NCBI RefSeq assembly: GCF_000220525.1
Contig: NZ_AFPK01000044.1
Location: 62,001-126,000, forward strand
Direction: 5' to 3'
Length of the DNA: 64,000 nucleotides
Source: Ochrovirga pacifica
GTDB lineage: Bacteria; Bacteroidota; Bacteroidia; Flavobacteriales; Flavobacteriaceae
In this document: piece by piece, positions 18,430 through 26,191 of the stretch
Position numbering within the stretch: position 1 is the stretch's first letter
How the letters are laid out: every line of letters begins with the position of its first letter
Notes under the pieces: model-generated
What the model saw: the letters and a program-made list of their open reading frames with translations, nothing else
Told to the model about the DNA's origin: nothing
The model's database searches: none
Made by a program: the position numbers and the translations under genes

Positions 18430-18832
18430 AACCACCTATAAGAATGATAAAATAAAAGAAGAGATCAACCAAGTGGTGGGTGCTCCTTTCTCTTTGATGC
18501 AAAAAATTAGAATGGGACGTATAGGATCTGGTAGAATGATTTTAGCTCAGGTAAGCCCTAAATATTACAAAAACATCAACACCTTAAACGATCTTAAATA
18601 TGTTAATATAGAACTACGACCCAAAGGAATTTTAGTGCATTTGTATCAATCCTTAGAACGATATTCTTGGCCTATCCCCTTTTATCAACTTTCTTTTTTT
18701 GATAGTAACTTGTTTAGTATACATGCCAACGGAAATTTTATCAAAGTGAAAAAAGACAGTCGTTACGAGAGTAATCTTGCTTTTATACAACAAATTTTAA
18801 AAATTAGAAAACAAGCAATTGCATCCGTTTAA
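18416..18832 (+). CDS. Hypothetical protein in the photolyase operon
   Basis: This 138-residue protein has no recognised domain, signal peptide or membrane segment. Its first half is basic (QKIRMGRIGSGRMILAQVSPKYY) and its second half aromatic and strand-rich (RPKGILVHLYQSLERYSWPIPFYQLSFF). Two adjacent ATG codons (18416 and 18419) offer starts. Either way it overlaps the photolyase gene by 11-14 bases, implying translational coupling. Its position between the photolyase and the TIGR03643 protein suggests a role in the same light/redox programme. Confidence 0.75.
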   Translation: MMLYKTTYKNDKIKEEINQVVGAPFSLMQKIRMGRIGSGRMILAQVSPKYYKNINTLNDLKYVNIELRPKGILVHLYQSLERYSWPIPFYQLSFFDSNLFSIHANGNFIKVKKDSRYESNLAFIQQILKIRKQAIASV

Positions 18833-18842
18833 ATTAACAAAA

Positions 18843-19115
18843 ATGAATTTATCAACAGAACAAATAGATAGAGTTGTAGAAATGGCATGGGAAGACAGGA
18901 CTCCTTTTGAAGCTATTCAGTTTCAATTTGGGATTTCTGAACCAGAAGTAATTCGCTTGATGCGCATAGAGTTAAAACCTAGCAGTTTTAGACTTTGGAG
19001 AAAAAGAGTACAAGGAAGAGCTACAAAACACGCCCAAAAAAGATCCTTTGTAAAAGGAGTTTTTAAAAGCAAAATGCAACGAACTATAAGCAATAACAAA
19101 CTTTCAAAAAGATAA
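18843..19115 (+). CDS. TIGR03643 family protein (DUF2805)
   Basis: This 90-residue protein matches the TIGR03643/DUF2805 family by the pattern DRVVEMAWEDRTPFEAI ... EPEVIRLMR ... SFRLWRKRVQGRATKH. The first part reads as a helix-turn-helix-like fold and the C-terminus is very basic, so nucleic-acid binding is plausible but unproven. The ATG at 18843 is preferred to one at 18819, since the family begins right before the first helix and the upstream choice would overlap the previous gene. Members of this family are repeatedly found near photolyase genes. Confidence 0.88.
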   Translation: MNLSTEQIDRVVEMAWEDRTPFEAIQFQFGISEPEVIRLMRIELKPSSFRLWRKRVQGRATKHAQKRSFVKGVFKSKMQRTISNNKLSKR

Positions 19116-19119
19116 AATT

Positions 19120-19815
19120 ATGGCAACATATTTAGTAATAGGAGCTTCGTCTGGAATTGGAAAAGCAACGGCTAAAATATTGGCTTTAGAAGGACATAGT
19201 ATTATTGGAACATACCACAAAACCGAACCCGAAAAAATAGAAAATGTACGTTATTTTCCGTTGGATGTAATCCAAGATACTTTAAATTTCGATTTTGTTC
19301 CCGAGCAAATAGATGGGCTAATTTATTGTCCGGGTAGCATAAATTTACTACCTTTTAAGAGAATCCAACCTAAAGATTTTTTATCGGATTACAACTTACA
19401 GGTCGTAGGAGCCATTAAATCTATTCAAGCAAATTTAAATCGCTTAAAATCAGCCAGCAACCCAAGTATTATAGTATTTTCTACAGTAGCTGTGCAACAA
19501 GGTTTTAACTTTCACACTCAGGTAAGTTCATCCAAAGGAGCTATAGAAGGTTTGGTACGTAGTTTGGCCGCAGAACTATCGCCCACTATACGGGTAAATG
19601 CTGTTGCACCTTCTATTACCCAAACCCCCTTGGCTAAAAAATTGCTAAGCAATTCTTCTAAAATAGAAGCAAATGCACAAAGACATCCTTTAAAAAAAAT
19701 TGGTACCGCTAAAGACATTGCTCATTTAGTTGCTTTTTTAGTTTCTGAAAAAGCTTCTTGGATTACAGGGCAAGTTGTAAACGTAGATGGTGGAATTTCA
19801 ACATTAAAAATATAA
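19120..19815 (+). CDS. SDR-family oxidoreductase lacking the catalytic Tyr
   Basis: This 231-residue short-chain dehydrogenase/reductase fold protein has an intact cofactor motif GASSGIG (residues 8-14) and the C-terminal GQVVNVDGG signature. In the active site the usual YxxxK reads VSSSK: Val135 replaces tyrosine while Lys139 remains. The codon is clearly GTA. Either the catalysis is atypical or the protein is a nucleotide-binding sensor. It follows the TIGR03643 gene by 4 bases and belongs to the same operon. Confidence 0.9.
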   Translation: MATYLVIGASSGIGKATAKILALEGHSIIGTYHKTEPEKIENVRYFPLDVIQDTLNFDFVPEQIDGLIYCPGSINLLPFKRIQPKDFLSDYNLQVVGAIKSIQANLNRLKSASNPSIIVFSTVAVQQGFNFHTQVSSSKGAIEGLVRSLAAELSPTIRVNAVAPSITQTPLAKKLLSNSSKIEANAQRHPLKKIGTAKDIAHLVAFLVSEKASWITGQVVNVDGGISTLKI

Positions 19816-19833
19816 CACAAAAAAAATTACATT

Positions 19834-20010
19834 ATGCTTTCATTTTTCACTAAAAAATCTCCCATTCAAAAATTAGAAAAAGAATTAAATCATCTATTAG
19901 AAGAAGCTTTTAAACTATCTTCTATCAATAGAAAAAAAAGCGACGAAAAAATTTACGAAGCTGAACAAATTGCCATCAAACTACAAGCGCTTAGAAAAGC
20001 TGAAATCTAA
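19834..20010 (+). CDS. Lacal_2735 family small protein
   Basis: A 58-residue protein opens with MLSFFTKKSPIQKLEKEL and continues as a charged helix with the family pattern 'LL.EA..LS..NR..SD.K..EAE.I...' (NRKKSDEKIYEAEQIA). This matches the small flavobacterial Lacal_2735 family of unknown function. It probably forms a single long amphipathic helix or coiled coil. It lies 18 bases after the SDR gene and 16 bases before the SRPBCC gene, within the operon. Confidence 0.82.
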   Translation: MLSFFTKKSPIQKLEKELNHLLEEAFKLSSINRKKSDEKIYEAEQIAIKLQALRKAEI

Positions 20011-20026
20011 TTATTAACAAAATCTT

Positions 20027-20485
20027 ATGTCATTTTATCAATTAAAAAGAGAACAATTTATTCCTGCAGATTTAGACACTGTATGGGATTTTATGTCATC
20101 ACCAAAAAATTTAAAACAAATCACCCCAAAACACATGGGATTTGATATTACTTCTGATAATGGTGATGAAAAAATGTATCAAGGGATGATTATTAGCTAT
20201 GTGGTAAAACCTATGCTAAACATCCCTACAACATGGGTTACGGAAATTACCCATGTAAAAGACAAATTATATTTTGTTGATGAACAAAGAATTGGACCTT
20301 ACAAATTGTGGCATCATCAACATATTTTGATTCCGCAAAATAATGGTGTATTAATGAAAGATATTGTTACTTACCAACCTCCTTTTGGTTTCTTAGGAAA
20401 CATAGCCAATACTTTGTTTATTAGAAATAAATTGAATCAGATTTTTAAATATCGATTTAAAGCGGTAGAAGAACGATTTTATTAA
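20027..20485 (+). CDS. SRPBCC (START-like) family protein
   Basis: The 152-residue protein has the SRPBCC hydrophobic-ligand fold pattern: a starting strand and helix (QFIPADLDTVWDFMSSPKNL), a middle sheet and a C-terminal helix (LFIRNKLNQIFKYRFKAVEE). Such proteins bind lipids or small hydrophobic molecules, and some cyanobacterial and flavobacterial relatives sit beside photolyase and SDR genes. It is the last gene of the operon, and its stop region overlaps the convergent LysR gene by 4 bases. Confidence 0.88.
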   Translation: MSFYQLKREQFIPADLDTVWDFMSSPKNLKQITPKHMGFDITSDNGDEKMYQGMIISYVVKPMLNIPTTWVTEITHVKDKLYFVDEQRIGPYKLWHHQHILIPQNNGVLMKDIVTYQPPFGFLGNIANTLFIRNKLNQIFKYRFKAVEERFY

Positions 20486-21405
20486 TACTCTAAAGACCAG
20501 TTAAAATGTTCGTGAATTAGTTCTTCTTTTTTTTGACGAATTGTGTTAATAAAAGCCTGATGTGCCGTTGTTAGTTTCTTTTCGCTTAAATACACTAAAT
20601 TCCACTTAGTAACCATAGGCAATCCCTCTAATTTGTGGACTTTTATTTCTTTGTTTTTTAACGCCAATCGCAATCCAATAATAGGCATTAGAGAACATCC
20701 TACATCGGCATAAATGGCTTGTTTAATAGCTTCGTTAGAAACCAGTTCCATCGCATTTTTTACTTGTACATTGTGTTCTTTTAAATATTGCTCCATAACA
20801 TCTCTTGTTGCCGATCCAGACTCTCTAAACAGCAAGTTTACTTTTTCTAAATCTTTAGGGGTTTGTAGTCTGTTAACTGCTGTATTTTTGCTTGCAAAAT
20901 AAAGTTTGTTTTCCATCAGTTCTATTTTTTTTAGTTTTAACCCTTCTGGAATAATAGAAACCAAAGCAAAGTCTGTTGCATTGTTTTGCAAATCTTTAAT
21001 GACCCTATTTTTATTAGAAACGTTTACCGAAATTTCTACTTCTGGATACAAATCCATAAATGGTTTTATAAAAAATGGAATTACGTACTTTCCTGTTGAA
21101 ACCACCGATATTTTTAATTTTCCGGTAACCACACCTTTGTATTGAGAAACCGTGTCTTTGATTTCATCAGCTGCTTCGATAATTTTTTCACATTTTGTAG
21201 CTAATACTTTTCCAAATTCGGTTATGTACAACTGCTTACCTATTACTTCAGTTAGGGGCAGTTCAAACTGATCTTGTAGTTTTTTTATTTGAATAGAAAC
21301 TGCTGGTTGGGTTAAGTACAAAGCTTCGGAAGCTTTGGTAATGCTTTTTAACTCTACTACTTTTAAAAAAACCTTTAGTTGATGTAATGTATAATTCATA
21401 CCCAT
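20482..21405 (-). CDS. LysR family regulator, divergent from sbtA
   Basis: This 307-residue LysR-type transcription factor has an N-terminal winged helix-turn-helix (LHQLKVFLKVVELKSITKASEALYLTQPAVSIQIKKL) and a two-lobed effector domain. The resemblance is to CbbR/CmpR-type regulators of inorganic carbon genes. The start may be the ATG at 21405 or the one two codons later. It is transcribed away from sbtA across 140 bases. LysR proteins usually regulate the divergent neighbour, so control of bicarbonate uptake is the natural inference. Confidence 0.92.
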   Translation of the reverse strand: MGMNYTLHQLKVFLKVVELKSITKASEALYLTQPAVSIQIKKLQDQFELPLTEVIGKQLYITEFGKVLATKCEKIIEAADEIKDTVSQYKGVVTGKLKISVVSTGKYVIPFFIKPFMDLYPEVEISVNVSNKNRVIKDLQNNATDFALVSIIPEGLKLKKIELMENKLYFASKNTAVNRLQTPKDLEKVNLLFRESGSATRDVMEQYLKEHNVQVKNAMELVSNEAIKQAIYADVGCSLMPIIGLRLALKNKEIKVHKLEGLPMVTKWNLVYLSEKKLTTAHQAFINTIRQKKEELIHEHFNWSLEY

Positions 21406-21496
21406 AAAAAATTTGATAAAGTCTTTACAAGATACATAAACTTTTACTTATTAAACTCATAAAAACATTAAATAAAAACTAATCATTTGTTTGCTT

Positions 21497-21504
21497 TAAT
21501 TTTG
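21497..21504 (+). promoter_or_regulatory. -7 box (TAATTTTG) of sbtA
   Basis: TAATTTTG is an exact TAnnTTTG match 41 bases before the sbtA ATG. No clear -33 TTG is found at 17-23 bases upstream, in keeping with a promoter that needs an activator such as the divergent LysR protein. Confidence 0.5.
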
Positions 21505-21545
21505 CGGTCAATTACAAACATCACTCGCAACAAAACAACTATCGC

Positions 21546-22508
21546 ATGAATTCAACTCTTATTTTTGAAAACATTTCTAATCCATCACTTTTGTTTTTTA
21601 TTTTAGGAATTTTGGCCGTACAAATTAAAAGTGACTTAGAAATTCCGGCACAAAGCTCTAAGTTTATCTCTATCTATTTATTACTTTGTATTGGGTTTAA
21701 AGGAGGGCAAGAACTCTCTCACAGTGGTTTAGACTCTGAGATTTTTTACAGTGTTTTATTAGCCCTTGGCCTGGCCTTTGTAATTCCCTTTACCACATTT
21801 CAACTACTAAAGCCAAAGTTAGGGGCCGAAAATGCGGGAGCCATTGGTGCCTCGTACGGATCTGTAAGTGCCGTTACCTTTGTTACTGCTTGCTCTTTTT
21901 TAGATTTCGAAAGTGTAAATTTTAACGGGTATATGATTGCCATTATGGCTTTGATGGAAGCTCCTGCAATTATTGTTGGAATTCTTTTGATTCAAATATC
22001 ACAAAAAGAAAAAGGAACCAGTATAAAGAAGATTGTAAAACATTCTCTTACCAATGGTAGTATTTTATTAATTGTAGGTAGCTTGGTTATTGGTATGATT
22101 GCTTCTAGTCAGCAGGCTGCAGACATCAAACCTTTTACTACAGATATTTTTAAGGGTTTTTTAGCAGTCTTTTTACTAGACATGGGAATTAAAAGCGGAA
22201 AGCATATTAAGGGCTTAATTAAAAACGGAATTCATCCATTCGTTTTTTCCATAATCATGCCTTTTGTACACGGGCTAATTACATTGTACATTAGCTTTTA
22301 CATAACAGACAATCCTGGAAATCAACTCTTATTTGCCATTTTAGGAAGTAGTGCTTCGTATATAGCAGTGCCCGCTGTAATGAAAGAAAGCATCCCAAAA
22401 GCAAATCCTGGTTTGTATTTACCCATGGCATTAGGAATTACGTTTCCTGTAAACATCATTATCGGAATTCCTTTTTACTATAGCATTATACAAGCCTTTT
22501 CGGCCTAA
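21546..22508 (+). CDS. sbtA: Sodium-dependent bicarbonate permease (SbtA family)
   Basis: SbtA imports bicarbonate with sodium across the inner membrane. In cyanobacteria this feeds carbon concentration. In flavobacteria it can feed anaplerotic carboxylation. The 320-residue protein has about ten hydrophobic helices in two inverted halves, each with a glycine/serine-rich broken helix (GAIGASYGSVSAVTFVTACS in the first half, AILGSSASYIAVPAVM in the second), matching the Sbt_1 family. The cytoplasmic loop is short. No SbtB regulator is adjacent. The divergent LysR gene probably controls it. Confidence 0.93.
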   Translation: MNSTLIFENISNPSLLFFILGILAVQIKSDLEIPAQSSKFISIYLLLCIGFKGGQELSHSGLDSEIFYSVLLALGLAFVIPFTTFQLLKPKLGAENAGAIGASYGSVSAVTFVTACSFLDFESVNFNGYMIAIMALMEAPAIIVGILLIQISQKEKGTSIKKIVKHSLTNGSILLIVGSLVIGMIASSQQAADIKPFTTDIFKGFLAVFLLDMGIKSGKHIKGLIKNGIHPFVFSIIMPFVHGLITLYISFYITDNPGNQLLFAILGSSASYIAVPAVMKESIPKANPGLYLPMALGITFPVNIIIGIPFYYSIIQAFSA

Positions 22509-22558
22509 TTTTTGACAAGATATACGCAATTCATCCACAAAGATGTTTGTAATTAATG

Positions 22559-22566
22559 TATTTTTG
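22559..22566 (+). promoter_or_regulatory. -7 box (TATTTTTG) touching the next start codon
   Basis: TATTTTTG fits the TAnnTTTG consensus and ends only 5 bases before the ATG at 22572. Transcription would begin at or within the start codon, giving a leaderless mRNA. Confidence 0.45.
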
Positions 22567-22571
22567 CCTGT

Positions 22572-22964
22572 ATGTTAAAGCAACTTAGAAATAGCATTGC
22601 CATTAAAATCTTATTTGGATTGTTAGGATTTCACTTACTAAACATTAGTATTGATAGGCCTAAAGTCTTAAATACACCTAGCCAAAAAACTGTTGGTATC
22701 AATTACCCTAACAGTCTTTTGGAGCTTCTTTTGGAAATAGGTTTGGGTTATGAAGATGCGATAGACGAGTTTGAAGAACATGAAGAAGATGCTAAAAAAC
22801 GCAAACAAAAAAATACGACAGAATTAGAACTTATTGCTATGGCAGGATTTCCAAGCAAAGAAAACACTTCTAATTTGTTAACTAACACACAAGAGTTTCC
22901 TTGTTTAAAAAACCAAATAAACACAGGGCATCATCAGTTAGACACTCCTCCTCCAAAATCTTAG
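22572..22964 (+). CDS. Hypothetical membrane-anchored protein, 130 residues
   Basis: A hydrophobic segment at residues 10-26 (IAIKILFGLLGFHLLNI) can serve as a membrane anchor or uncleaved signal. The remainder is hydrophilic, with an acidic, coiled-coil-like helix (about 55-85; EDAIDEFEEHEEDAKKRKQK) and a Pro-rich C-terminus ending TPPPKS. Small proteins with this layout recur in flavobacteria, but no function is assigned. It stands between sbtA and the exporter operon and is separated from the exporter by a hairpin. Confidence 0.65.
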   Translation: MLKQLRNSIAIKILFGLLGFHLLNISIDRPKVLNTPSQKTVGINYPNSLLELLLEIGLGYEDAIDEFEEHEEDAKKRKQKNTTELELIAMAGFPSKENTSNLLTNTQEFPCLKNQINTGHHQLDTPPPKS

Positions 22965-23030
22965 CATTGCCCAGTGCTGTATCTTGCCAAAACTAAAAAA
23001 AGATACTTCTAAAAGATTCTTAAAAAGAAC

Positions 23031-23051
23031 ATAGCAAGTTTTGCTATTTTT
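23031..23051 (+). terminator. Short hairpin terminator before the exporter operon
   Basis: ATAGCAA (23031-23037), loop GTT, TTGCTAT (23041-23047), then TTTT. The stem is short (7 bp), so efficiency is uncertain. Confidence 0.45.
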
Positions 23052-23178
23052 CAGGAATTAGTACCAAGCAGATTAACTAAGAATCTTAAAAAAACAATTA
23101 AAAACAAGGTATAAATATTGCGTTTTGGAGGACTCTAAAAACGGTGTATTTATTATTTTTGAACAAACGAAAGCGAAC

Positions 23179-24807
23179 ATGGAAACAACCCCACTACTGA
23201 GGTTTTGGAATTTAATCAAACAATACAAAAAAAGAATTCGGTTAATTTATTACTATGCTATTATTAGCGGACTGGTAAACTTATCTCTTCCTCTTGGAAT
23301 TCAAGCCATCATCAACTATTTACAAACTGGAGAACTAACCACATCTTGGTTGGTTTTGGTAGTATTTGTATTGGTAGGAATAGCTATAAATGGAAAAATA
23401 CAAATCAACCAATTAAGAATTGTAGAAGACATTCAGCAAGATATTTTTGCTAGATCGGCATTTGAATTTGCTTACCGAATTCCAAGAATTAAACATTTAA
23501 ATTTCGACAACCTTCACGTGCCTGCTTTGGTGAACCGTTTTTTTGATGTGATGACCATCCAAAAGGGAATGCCTAAAATTTTAATTGATTTTTCATTGGC
23601 CTGTTTCCAAATTATTTTTGGGTTGATTTTGTTAACTTTCTATAGTTCTTATTTTATAATTCTTGGAATCAGCTTGTTTATTATAATTTATTTAATCTTT
23701 AAATACACTGGGCCTAACGGACTAAAAACAAGTATAAAAGAAAGTAAATATAAATATAGTTTGGTGCACTGGCTAGAAGAAATTGCCAGCAACACTAAAA
23801 CCTTTAAAATTGAAAGTCACGAAAATTTACATCTAGACAAAACAGACGATATTAACCTAAAATATTTAGAAAACAGAGAAAATCACTTTAAAGTTTTAAT
23901 TCAACAATTTATTCTTTTTATTGGTTTTAAAGTTTGGGTAGCTGCTGGTTTGTTAGTTTTGGGTAGTTTCTTGGTTTTTCAACAACAAATGAATATTGGA
24001 CAATTTGTTGCTTCTGAAATTATTATCATCTTAATTATCAACTCGGTTGAAAAAATTACACTAGTAGTAGAAACCATTTATGATGTACTAACTGCATTAG
24101 ACAAAATTGGTTATGTTCACGATTTGGGCTTAGATTGCCAAAAAGGGCAGGCTGAATTAGACGATCGTCAAGGTGTTAAAATTGAAGCTAAAAACTTGTC
24201 TTTTCAATATCCAGACGAAGATACTTTTGTGTTTAAAAACCTATCCTTTTGCATAGAACCAAAATCTAAAGTAGTGCTTAAAGGAGACTCCGGTAGCGGA
24301 AAAACAACACTGTTAAACATCTTAGGGAGAATTTATCCTGCAGAAAAAGGTGAATTGTTGTACAACAACCGAGAAAGTTCTTTTTACAACTTAGAATCTT
24401 TTTACAAAAAGATTTCATTTACCGTTCCTACAACAACCTTGTTCGAAGGAACAATTGAAGAAAACATTACGTTAAACAAAAAAATAGACCCTGCCAATTT
24501 AGCCGAAATTTTAGAGGTGCTAAGACTTACAGATTTTATAAATCAACTACCTTATGGTATACAAACCAATGTAGACTCTAAGGGTAGAAAACTATCTAGA
24601 AGTGTTATTCAGAAAATTATTTTGTCTAGAGCTTTGATTGGAAACCCTAGCTTATTATTGCTAGAAGACCCGTTACGATTTATAGACAAAGACGAGAAAA
24701 AAGCGATTATTGATTATATCATGCACCCAGAAAGACCTTGGACAGCAATTATTATTGCAGATTACGAATACTGGTCAGAAAAATGTGGTCAAATTATTAA
24801 ATTGTAA
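23179..24807 (+). CDS. ABC exporter (fused permease-ATPase) with degenerate motifs
   Basis: This is a half-size type I exporter: six membrane helices in about residues 20-310, then a nucleotide-binding domain. The ATG at 23179 is preferred to a TTG at 23125 because the encoded protein then begins at the family's usual N-terminus. No C39 peptidase domain is present. Walker A is intact (GDSGSGKTT, 369-377). The Q-loop Gln is replaced by Thr418, the LSGGQ signature reads LSRSV (472-476), Walker B ends LLLLED instead of DE (Glu496-Asp497) and the H-loop His is Asp528. ATP binding looks possible but hydrolysis doubtful. It is followed by a HlyD and a TolC gene, so it forms a tripartite export system. 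Confidence 0.9.
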   Translation: METTPLLRFWNLIKQYKKRIRLIYYYAIISGLVNLSLPLGIQAIINYLQTGELTTSWLVLVVFVLVGIAINGKIQINQLRIVEDIQQDIFARSAFEFAYRIPRIKHLNFDNLHVPALVNRFFDVMTIQKGMPKILIDFSLACFQIIFGLILLTFYSSYFIILGISLFIIIYLIFKYTGPNGLKTSIKESKYKYSLVHWLEEIASNTKTFKIESHENLHLDKTDDINLKYLENRENHFKVLIQQFILFIGFKVWVAAGLLVLGSFLVFQQQMNIGQFVASEIIIILIINSVEKITLVVETIYDVLTALDKIGYVHDLGLDCQKGQAELDDRQGVKIEAKNLSFQYPDEDTFVFKNLSFCIEPKSKVVLKGDSGSGKTTLLNILGRIYPAEKGELLYNNRESSFYNLESFYKKISFTVPTTTLFEGTIEENITLNKKIDPANLAEILEVLRLTDFINQLPYGIQTNVDSKGRKLSRSVIQKIILSRALIGNPSLLLLEDPLRFIDKDEKKAIIDYIMHPERPWTAIIIADYEYWSEKCGQIIKL

Positions 24808-24811
24808 GCTC

Positions 24812-26191
24812 ATGTTGAATATTTCTAAAAATAACATCGATCACCTGATAAAGTTCAACGAGTTTAAATCTCACCTTCACTTTTCAGATAAAAACTATAG
24901 CAAAAAACGTTTTTACTACGGAATTACATTGATTGTTCTTTTGGTGCTTTCTATTATTGTGCCGTGGACTCAAAATATTACAGGTAAAGGATACGTAACT
25001 ACTTTACTCCCCGAACAAAGACCTCAAGCTATACATTCTATTATTTCTGGTAAACTAGAAAAATGGTATGTAAGAGAGGGAGATTTTGTACACAAAGGCG
25101 ATACGTTAATTTACATTTCGGAAGTAAAAAACGACTATTTTGATCCTAATTTAATTTCTAGAACCAAAGAGCAAGTAAACGCAAAGTCAGAAAGCATTAC
25201 TTCTTACGATGATAAAATCAACGCTTTAAAAGCACAATTAAGTTCTATTAAACAAAGTAAAGACTTAAAACTTGCCCAAGTAAGAAACAAAATTTTACAA
25301 ACTAAAAATAAAATTAAGATTGATAGTATTGATTTGAACGCTTATGAAATTAAATACGAAATAGCTGTTAATCAATTAAAACGTACACAAGAACTGTACA
25401 ATAAAGGGCTAAAATCTCTTTCTGATTTTCAAGACAAAGAATTAAAGAAACAAGAAACCTATGCATCCTTTTTAGCACAAGAAAACAAGCTAGAAAATCA
25501 AAAAAATGCATTGATTAACTTATCGCTAGAACTTTCTTCTACCATAGAAGATTACAATCAAAAAATAGCCAAAACAAATTCTGATATTCAAAGTGCTTTG
25601 TCTGCCAAACTAGAAGCAACCTCTAATACATCTAAACTTAGAAACCAATTAAGTAATTATGAAAGAAGGCAAGATTTGTACTACATTACAGCACCCACCC
25701 AAGGATACATTACCAAAACTATCAAAAAAGGAACAGGTCAGTTAATAAAAGAAGGAACAGATATCTTAACTATTATGCCTTCTAAATACGATTTGGCAGT
25801 AGAGGTGTATGTAAAACCGCAAGATTTGCCTTTGCTAAAAATTAACGACCATACACGTTTGCAATTTGATGGTTGGCCTGCTTTGGTAATTAGTGGATGG
25901 CCTGAAAAATCGACAGGAATTTTTTCTGGAAAAATATTTGCTATAGACCAACACATTAGTGACAACGGTAAATACAGAGTATTAATTGCACCTGATGAAA
26001 CTGAAAAAAAATGGCCCGAAAACTTAAGAGTAGGAACGGGTACGTATACCTTTATTTTGTTAAAAGATGTACCAGTTTGGTACGAGTTGTGGCGTAACTT
26101 AAATGGATTTCCACCCGACTTTTACCGAGACGGAGAAGAACAAAAAAGCGAAGAAATTAAACAAAAAGCACCTTTAAAATCGGTCAAATAA
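24812..26191 (+). CDS. HlyD family periplasmic adaptor
   Basis: This membrane-fusion protein links the inner-membrane ABC exporter to the TolC channel. The ATG at 24812 is chosen over an in-frame start at 24710 because that one overlaps the exporter's last hundred bases and would add an unrelated N-terminus. The 459-residue protein has one membrane helix (about residues 35-55), a biotinyl/lipoyl-like half (GKLEKWYVREGDFVHKGDTL), a long coiled-coil hairpin (about 120-290) and a C-terminal barrel with APTQGYI. It starts 4 bases after the exporter gene and its stop overlaps the next ATG (TAATG). Confidence 0.93.
   Translation: MLNISKNNIDHLIKFNEFKSHLHFSDKNYSKKRFYYGITLIVLLVLSIIVPWTQNITGKGYVTTLLPEQRPQAIHSIISGKLEKWYVREGDFVHKGDTLIYISEVKNDYFDPNLISRTKEQVNAKSESITSYDDKINALKAQLSSIKQSKDLKLAQVRNKILQTKNKIKIDSIDLNAYEIKYEIAVNQLKRTQELYNKGLKSLSDFQDKELKKQETYASFLAQENKLENQKNALINLSLELSSTIEDYNQKIAKTNSDIQSALSAKLEATSNTSKLRNQLSNYERRQDLYYITAPTQGYITKTIKKGTGQLIKEGTDILTIMPSKYDLAVEVYVKPQDLPLLKINDHTRLQFDGWPALVISGWPEKSTGIFSGKIFAIDQHISDNGKYRVLIAPDETEKKWPENLRVGTGTYTFILLKDVPVWYELWRNLNGFPPDFYRDGEEQKSEEIKQKAPLKSVK

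Noticed and set aside
22572-22964. The 130-residue protein as substrate of the ABC/HlyD/TolC exporter
   Set aside because: It has a membrane anchor but no double-glycine leader or calcium-binding repeats, and a hairpin terminator separates it from the exporter genes.
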